Part shown: one piece after another, positions 55,801 to 64,000 of the stretch
Layout: each line of letters opens with the position of its first letter
How positions within the stretch are numbered: the stretch's first letter is position 1
Notes under the pieces: model-generated
Databases searched by the model: none
What the model saw: only the letters and a program-made list of their open reading frames with translations
What the model was told of the DNA's origin: nothing
Made by a program: the position numbers and the translations under genes
From: Eretmocerus hayati
Taxonomy: Eukaryota; Arthropoda; Insecta; Hymenoptera; Aphelinidae
NCBI GenBank assembly: GCA_029851415.1
Contig: CM056742.1
Coordinates: 84,434,748 to 84,498,747 of the forward strand
Reading direction: 5' to 3'
Length of the DNA: 64,000 nucleotides

Positions 55801-58800
55801 CCCCTACCTACTGACAAAATTTGCGCCACATGGGGCGTGACCGGGCAGACGGGTAGATACGGGCAATCTTCCGTCTTTGATTTGGCGTCATCCCAATCTT
55901 ATGGGTCGTGGACGGCAGCCAGGTAGATACGGGCAATCACCTGTCTTCAATTTGTCTCCAATCTGGTTTGACGGGTTGAGAACGGGCAGACGGGTAGACA
56001 CGGGTATTAGCCCCCCTACGGATCTTGCAAGATCCGAGCCACACGGGTTGTGAACGGGCAGATGGGTAGATACGGGCAATCACATGTCTTCGATTTGGCT
56101 CCATTCTGGTTTCACGGGTAGAGAACGGGCAGACTGGTGAACACGGGTATACGATTCCCTAACTACTGACAAGATTCGAGCCAACACGGGTCGTGAACGG
56201 GCAGACCAGTAGACACGGAGATTTCCTCTCCCGCCCATCTCGCAGAATTGAAGCAACACGGGTTGTGAACGGGCAGACGGGTAGATGCGGGCAATGTTCC
56301 GACTTTAATTCGGGTTCATTCCAGTCTTACGGGTTGTGGATGGGCAGGCGGGTAGATACGGGCAATCACCTGTCTTCAATTTGTCTCCAATCTGGTTTGA
56401 CGGGTTGAGAACGGGCAGACGGGTAGACACGGGTATTAGCCCCCCTACGGATCTTGCAAGATCCGAGCCACACGGGTTGTGAACGGGCGGATGGGTAGGT
56501 ACGGGCAATCACATGTCTTCGATTTGGCTCCATTCTGGTTTCACGGGTAGAGAACGGGCAGACTGGTGGACACGAGCATACACTCTCCTACCTACTGACA
56601 AGATTCGAGGCACACGGGTCGTGACCAGGCAGACGGGTAGATACGAGCAATCTCCCGTCTTTGATTCGGCTTTATCCCAGTCTCACATGGCATGGACGGG
56701 CAGACGGGTACATAGGGGCATTCACCTGTCTTCACTTTGGCTCCAATCTGGTTTCACGGGTAGAGAACGGGCAGACGGGTAGACACTGGTAGTAACTACC
56801 CTACGTATTTCACAAGGTCCGAGTCCTACGGGTCATCAACGGGCAGACGGGTAGACACGGGGATTCACCTCCCCGCCTATCTCACAGAATTCGAGCCACA
56901 CGGGCTGTAAACGGGCAGACGGGTAGATACGGAACATCATCCATCTTTGATTCGGCTTCATTCCAGTCTTACGGGTTGTGGGCGGGCAGACGGGTAGATA
57001 CGGGCAACCACCCGTCTTCGATTTGGCTCCATCCTGGTTTCACGGGTAGAGAACGGGCAGACAAGTGGACACGAGTATGCACTCCCGTACCTACTGACAA
57101 GATTCGAGCCACACGGGTCGTGAACTGGCTGACGGGTAGATACGGGCAATCTTCCGTCTTTGATTCGGCTTCATCCCAGTCTTACGGGTCGTGGACGGCA
57201 GACAGGTAGAAAGGGGCATTCACCTGTCTTCACTTTGGCTCCAATCTGGTTTGACGGTTAGAGAACGGGCAGACGGGTAGACACGGGTATTAGCCCCCCT
57301 ACGGATCTTGCAAGATCCGAGCCACACGGGTTGTGAACGGGCAGATGGGTAGATACGGGCAATCACATGTCTTCGATTTGGCTCCATTCTGGTTTCACGG
57401 GTAGAGAACGGGCAGACTGGTGGACACGGGTATACGATTCCCTAACTACTGACAAGATTCGAGCCAACACGGGTCGTGAACGGGCAGACCAGTAGACACG
57501 GAGATTCCCTCTCCCGCCCATCACGCAGAATTCAAGCAACACGGGTTGTGAACGGGCAGACGGGTAGATGCGGGCAATGTTCCGACTTCAATTCGGGTTC
57601 ATCCCAGTCTTACGGGGCGTGGAGGGGCAGACGGGTAGGAACGCGCGATCTTCCGTCTTTGATTCGGCTCCATCCCAGTCTTACGGGTCGTGGAGGGCAG
57701 ACGGGTAGACACGGGGATTCACTGCCCCGCCTATCTCGTAAAATTCGAGCCACACGGGTTGTGAACGGGCAGACGGGTAGATACGCGCGATCACCTGTCT
57801 TCGATGTGGCTCCATTCTGGTTTCACGGGTTGTGGATGGGCAGACGGGTAGATTCAGGCAATCACCTGTTTTCGATTGGGCTCCATTCTGGTTTCACGGG
57901 TAGAGAACGGACAGACTGGTGGACACGGGTATACACTCTCCTACCTACTGACAAGATTCTAGGCACACGGGTCGTGAACAAGCAGACAGGTAGATACGAG
58001 CAATCTCCCGTCTTTGATTCGGCTTCATCCCAGTCTTACATGACATGGACGGGCAGACGGGTACATAGGGGCATTCACCTGTCCTCACTCTGGCTCCAAT
58101 CTGGTTCTACGGGTAGAGAACGGGCAGACGGGTAGACACTGGTAGTAACTCCCCTACGTATCTCGCAAGGTCCAAGTCTTACGGGTTGTGAACGGGCAGA
58201 CGAGTGGATATGGGCAATCATCCGTCTTTGATTCGGCTCCATTTCAGTCTTACGGGTCATGAACGGGCAGACGGGTGGACACGGGTATAAACTCCCCTAC
58301 CTACTGACAAGATTCGAGACACACGGGTCGTGAACGGGCAGACGGGTGAGCACGGGGATTTACTCCCCCGCCTTTCTCGTAAAATTCGAGCCACACGGGT
58401 TGTGAACGGGAAGATGGGTAGATACGGGCAATCACCTGTCTTCGATTCTGCTCCATTCTGGTTTCACGGGTCGTGAACGGGCAGACGGGGAGATACGGGC
58501 AATCACCTGTCTTTAATTTGTCTCTAATCTGGTTTCGGGCAGACTGGTGGACAAGGGTATACACTCCCCTACCTACTGACAAGATTCGAGCCACAAGGGG
58601 CGTGAACGGGCAGACGGGTAGATACGGGCAATCTTCCGTCTTTGATTCGGCTTCATTCCAGTCTTACGGGTCATGAACGGGCAGACGGGTGGACACGGGC
58701 AATCATCCATCTTTGATTCGGTTCCATTCCAGTCTTACGGGTCATGAACGGGCAGACGGGTGGACACGGGGATTCACTGCCCCGCCTATCTCGCAAAATT

Positions 58801-61800
58801 CGAGCCACGCGGGTTGTGAACGGGCAGACGGGTAGATACGGGCCATCATCCGTCTTTGATTCGGCTTCATTCCAGTCTTACGAGTTGTGGACGGGCTGAT
58901 GGGTAGATACGGGCAATCATATGTCTTCGATTTGGCTCCATTCTGGTTTCACGGGTAGAGAACGGGCAGACTGGTGGACACGAGTATGAAATCCCCTACC
59001 TACTGACAAGATTCGAGCCTACACGGGTCGTGAACGGGCAGATGGGTAGATACGGGCCATCATCCGTCTTTGATTCGGCTTCATTCCAGTCTTACGGGTT
59101 GTGGATGGGCAGGCGGGTAGATACGGGCAATCACCTGTCTTCAATTTGTTCCCAATCTGGTTTCCGGATAGAGAACGGGCAGACGGGTAGACACGGGTAT
59201 TAACTCCCCTACGTATCTCGCAAGATCCGAGCCACATGGGTTGTGAACGGGCAGATGGGTAAATACGGGCAATCACCTGTCTTCGATTTGGCTCCATTCT
59301 GGACTCACGGGTAGAGAACGGGCAGACTGGTGGACACGGGTATACAATCCCCTACCTACTGACAAAATTTGCGCCACATGGGGCGTGACCGGGCAGACGG
59401 GTAGATACGGGCAATCTTCCGTCTTTGATTCGGCGTCATCCCAATCTTATGGGTCGTGGACGGCAGACAGGTAGATACGGGCAATCACCTGTCTTCAATT
59501 TGTCTCCAATCTGGTTTGACGGGTTGAGAACGGGCAGACGGGTAGACACGGGTATTAGCCCCCCTACGGATCTTGCAAGATCCGAGCCACACGGGTTGTG
59601 AACGGGCAGATGGGTAGATACGGGCAATCACATGTCTTCGATTTGGCTCCATTCTGGTTTCACGGGTAGCGAACGGGCAGACTGGTGGACACGGGTATAC
59701 GATTCCCTTACTACTGACAAGATTCGAGCCAACACGGGTCGTGAACGGGCAGACCAGTAGACACGGAGATTTCCTCTCCCGCCCATCTCGCAGAATTCAA
59801 GCAACACGGGTTGTGAACGGGCAGACGGGTAGATGCGGGCAATGTTCCGACTTTAATTCGGGTTCATCCCAGTCTTACGGGGCGTGGAGGGGCAGACGGG
59901 TAGGAACGGGCGATCTTCCGTCTTTGATTCGGCTTCATCCCAGTCTTACGGGTCGTGGAGGGCAGACGGGTAGACACGGGGATTCACTGCCCCGCCTATC
60001 TCGTAAAATTCGAGCCACACGGGTTGTGAACGGGCAGACGGGTAGATACGGGCGATCACCTGTCTTCGATGTGGCTCCATTCTGGTTTCACGGGTTGTGG
60101 ATGGGCAGACGGGTGGATTCAGGCAATCACCTGTTTTCGATTGGGCTCCATTCTGGTTTCACGGGTAGAGAACGGACAGACTGGTGGACACGGGTATACA
60201 CTCTCCTACCTACTGACAAGATTTTAGGCACACGGGTCGTGAACAAGCAGACAAGTAGATACGAGCAATCTCCCGTCTTTGATTCGGCTTCATCCCAGTC
60301 TTACATGACATGGACGGGCAGACGGGTACATAGGGGCATTCACCTGTCCTCACTCTGGCTCCAATCTGGTTCTACGGGTAGAGAACGGGCAGACGGGTAG
60401 ACACTGGTAGTAACTCCCCTACGTATCTCGCAAGGTCCAAGTCTTACGGGTTGTGAACGGGCAGACGAGTGGATATGGGCAATCATCCGTCTTTGATTCG
60501 GCTCCATTTCAGTCTTACGGGTCATGAACGGGCAGACCGGTGGACACGGGGATTCACTGCCCCGCCTATCTCGCAAAATTCGAGCCACGCGGGTTGTGAA
60601 CGGGCAGACGGGTGGATACGGGCCATCTTCCGTCTTCGATTCGGCTTCATTCCAGTCTTACGAGTTGTGGACGGGCAGACGGGTAGATACGGGCAATCGC
60701 CTGTCTTCGATTTGGCTCCATTCTGGTCCCACGGGTAGAGAACGGGCAGACGAGTGGACACGGGTATGCACTCCCGCACCTACTGACAAGATTCGAGCCA
60801 ACACGGGTAGAGAACGGGCAGACTGGTGGACACGGGTATACATTCCCCTACCTACTGACAAGATTCGAGCCACACGGGGCTTGAACGGGCAGACGGGTAG
60901 ATACGGGCGATCTTCCGTCTTCTGTTCGGCTTCATCCCAGTCTTACCTGTCGTTGGGGCAGACGGGTAGATACGGGCAATTACCTGTCTTCAGCTTATCT
61001 CCAATCCTGTTTTACGAGTTGAGAACGGGCAGACGGGTAGACACGGGTATTATCTTCCCTACATATCTCGCAAGATCCGAGCCACACGAGTTGTGAACGG
61101 GCAGATGGGTAGATACGGGCAATCATCTGTCTTCGATTTGGCTCCATTCTGGTTTCACGGGTAGAGAACGGGAAGACTGGTGGACACGGGTATACGATTC
61201 CCTAACTACTGACAAGATTCGAGCCAACACGGGTCGTGAACGGGCAGACCAGTAGACACGGAGATTTCCTCTCCCGCCCATCTCGCAGAATTCAAGCAAC
61301 ACGGGTTGTGAACGGGCAGACGGGTAGATGCGGGCAATGTTCCGACTTTAATTCGGGTTCATCCCAGTCTTACGGGGCGTGGAGGGGCAGACGGGTAGAA
61401 ACGGGCGATCTTCCGTCTTTGATTCGGCTAAATCCCAGTCTTACGGGTCGTGGACGGGCAGACGTGTAGACACGGGCAATCACCTGTCTTCAATTTGGCT
61501 CCATTCTGGTTTCACGGGTAGAGAACGGCCAGACGGGTAGACATGGGGATTCACTCTCCCGCTAACCTCGCAAAATACTAGCCACACGGGTTATGAACGG
61601 GAAGACGGGTAGATACGGGCAATCACCTGTCTCCGATTTGGCTCCATTCTGGTTTCACGGGTAGAGAACGGGCAGACTGGTGGACACGAGCATACACTCT
61701 CCTACCTACTGACAAGATTCGAGGCACACGGGTCGTGACCAGGCAGACGGGTAGATACGAGCAATCTCCCGTCTTTGATTCGGCTTTATCCCAGTCTCAC

Positions 61801-64000
61801 ATGGCATGGACGGGCAGACGGGTACATAGGGGCATTCACCTGTCTTCGATTTGGCTCCATTCTGGTCCCACGGGTAGAGAACGGGCAGACGAGTGGACAC
61901 GGGTATGCACTCCCGCACCTACTGACAAGATTCGAGCCAACACGGGTAGAGAACGGGCAGACTGGTGGACACGGGTATACATTCCCCTACCTACTGACAA
62001 GATTCGAGCCACACGGGGCTTGAACGGGCAGACGGGTAGATACGGGCGATCTTCCGTCTTCGACTCGGCTTCATCCCAGTCTTACCTGTCGTTGGGGCAG
62101 ACGGGTAGATACGGGCAATTACCTGTCTTCAGCTTGTCTCCAATCCTGTTTTACGAGTTGAGAACGGGCAGACGGGTAGACACGGGTATTATCTTCCCTA
62201 CATATCTCGCAAGATCCGAGCCACACGAGTTGTGAACGGGCAGATGGGTAGATACGGGCAATCATCTGTCTTCGATTTGGCTCCATTCTGGTTTCACGGG
62301 TAGAGAACGGGCAGACTGGTGGACACGGGTATACGATTCCCTAACTACTGACAAGATTCGAGCCAACACGGGTCGTGAACGGGCAGACCAGTAGACACGG
62401 AGATTTCCTCTCCCGCCCATCTCGCAGAATTCAAGCAACACGGGTTGTGAACGGGCAGACGGGTAGATGCGGGCAATGTTCCGACTTTAATTCGGGTTCA
62501 TCCCAGTCTTACGGGGCGTGGAGGGGCAGACGGGTAGAAACGGGCGATCTTCCGTCTTTGATTCGGCTAAATCCCAGTCTTACGGGTCGTGGACGGGCAG
62601 ACGTGTGGACACGGGCAATCACCTGTCTTCAATTTGGCTCCATTCTGGTTTCACGGGTAGAGAACGGCCAGACGGGTAGACATGGGGATTCACTCTCCCG
62701 CTAACCTCGCAAAATACTAGCCACACGGGTTATGAACGGGAAGACGGGTAGATACGGGCAATCACCTGTCTCCGATTTGGCTCCATTCTGGTTTCACGGG
62801 TTGTGAATGGGCAGACGGGTAGAAACGGGCAATCACCTGTCTTCGATTTCGCTCCATTCTGGTTTCACGGGTGAGAACGGGCAGACTGGTGGACACGAGC
62901 ATACACTCTCCTACCTACTGACAAGAGTCGAGGCACACGGGTCGTGACCAGGCAGACGGGTAGATACGAGCAATCTCCCGTCTTTGATTCGGCTTTATCC
63001 CAGTCTCACATGGCATGGACGGGCAGACGGGTACATAGGGGCATTCACCTGTCTTCACTTTGGCTCCAATCTGGTTTCACGGGTAGAGAACGGGCAGACG
63101 GGTAGACACTGGTAGTAACTACCCTACGTATCTCACAAGGTCCGAGTCCTACGGGTCATCAACGGGCAGACGGGTAGACACGGGGATTCACCTCCCCGCC
63201 TATCTCACAGAATTCGAGCCACACGGGCTGTAAACGGGCAGACGGGTAGATACGGAACATCATCCATCTTTGATTCGGCTTCATTCCAGTCTTACGGGTT
63301 GGGGACGGGCAGACGGGTAGATACGGGCAACCACCCGTCTTCGATTTGGCTCCATCCTGGTTTCACGGGTAGAGAACGGGCAGACAAGTGGACACGAGTA
63401 TGCATTCCCGTACCTACTGACAAGATTCGAGCCACACGGGTCGTGAACTGGCAGACGGGTCGATACGGGCAATCTTCCGTCTTTGATTCGGCTTCATCCC
63501 AGTCTTACGGGTCGTGGACGGCAGACAGGTAGATAGGGGCATTCACCTGTCTTCACTTTGGCTCCAATCTGGATTGACGGTTAGAGAACGGGCAGACGGG
63601 TAGACATTGGTAGTAACTCCCCTACGTATCTCGCAAGCCCGAGTCTTACGGGTTGTGAACAGGCAGACGGGTAGATACGGGCAATCACCTGTCTTCGATT
63701 TGGCTCCATTCTGGTTCCACGGGTAGAGAACGGGCAGGATGGTGGACAAGGGTATACACTCCCCTACCTACTGGAAAGATTCGAGCCACAGGGGTCGTGA
63801 ACGGGCAGACTGGTAAATACGGGCAATCTTCCGTCTTTGATTCGGCTCCATCTCAGTCTTACGGGTCGTGGACGGGCAATCGGGTAGATAGGAGCATTCA
63901 CCTGTCTTTACTTTGGCTCCAATCTGGTTTTACGGTTAGAGAACGGGCAGACGGGTAGACACTGGTAGTTACTCCCCTACGTATCTCGCAAGGTCCGAGT
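49866..64000 (+). repeat. 71 bp satellite array, right block, continues past the window
   Basis: About 199 monomers of 71 bases. The first ~34 bases are strongly conserved (ACGGGTNGTGAACGGGCAGA, then CGGGTAGAYACGGG). The remaining ~37 bases belong to a few types, for example CAATCTTCCGTCTTTGATTC, CAATCACCTGTCTTCGATTT, TATACACTCCCCTACCTACT, GATTCACTCCCCCGCCTATC, TAGTAACTCCCCTACGTATC and CAATGTTCCGACTTTAATTC. Higher-order copies are visible: 52145-52504 recurs at 52773-53132 and 54682-55041; 57476-58135 at 59741-60400; 61236 onward at 62375; 56958 onward at 63281. Because 71 is not a multiple of three, open frames up to 219 codons pass through all phases; I do not regard them as genes. Confidence 0.97.

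Noticed and set aside
57476..58135. 219-residue protein gene in the satellite
   Set aside because: The product is only translated repeat (NGQTGR.., WTGRRVDTGNH..), both strands are open, and an almost identical copy lies 2265 bases away as part of the array.
49866..64000. CRISPR-like repeat/spacer array
   Set aside because: The constant half and variable half recall repeats and spacers, but the variable halves are a few recurring types, not unique sequences. The setting is eukaryotic and no cas genes exist. It is a satellite.

Overview
The window is eukaryotic nuclear DNA, most likely from an insect. The evidence is spliceosomal introns with GT..AG borders, several classes of insect-type transposable elements (a BEL/Pao LTR retrotransposon, a Ty3/gypsy-type gag relic, a non-LTR reverse transcriptase with a microsatellite tail, a PIF1/Helitron-type helicase relic, long fold-back elements, a tRNA-derived SINE) and a large satellite array. 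I cannot name the species; a hymenopteran would fit but is not shown. No prokaryotic genes, operons or CRISPR arrays are present.

Layout. 0.5-7.5 kb: a decayed Ty3/gypsy-like element on the minus strand (two ~280 bp LTR-like direct repeats and a broken gag) interrupted by a 1.06 kb near-perfect fold-back element (3160-4219). 7.6-8.3 kb: three copies of a ~257 bp tandem repeat. 8.46-15.59 kb: a structurally complete but mutated BEL/Pao element with LTRs, primer site, polypurine tract and 5 bp target duplication. 15.6-20.7 kb: a tRNA-derived SINE, a MULE-like fold-back element with an 11 bp target duplication, an orphan exon resembling an SLC22-type transporter, and a mosaic inverted-repeat element with another element nested in it. 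21.0-23.2 kb: a PIF1-type helicase relic with a second partial copy. 23.9-26.0 kb: a GC-rich minisatellite and small MITE-like inverted repeats. 26.7-28.2 kb: a 5'-truncated non-LTR retrotransposon. 30.7-32.3 kb: an unrecognised minus-strand coding region in three frames, ending in a cysteine-rich zinc-ribbon-like domain.

33.5-36.9 kb holds the best genes: two convergent multi-exon genes, each predicted to encode a small protein with two OB folds related to the large subunit of replication protein A (RPA70). Their first three introns lie at matching positions with matching phases (2, 0, 1), so they look like an inverted duplicate pair. Both keep open frames (301 and 245 residues) and probably bind single-stranded nucleic acid; the function is inferred from the fold.

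36.9-38.65 kb and 49.87-64.0 kb are arrays of a 71 bp satellite in opposite orientations, the second running off the window. Each monomer has a conserved half with four evenly spaced ACGGG blocks (a possible G-quadruplex) and a second half drawn from a small set of types; higher-order duplications are visible. The 11 kb between the arrays has no convincing conserved gene. It holds at least three decayed satellite monomers, two large inverted repeats and one possible short TATA-driven transcription unit.
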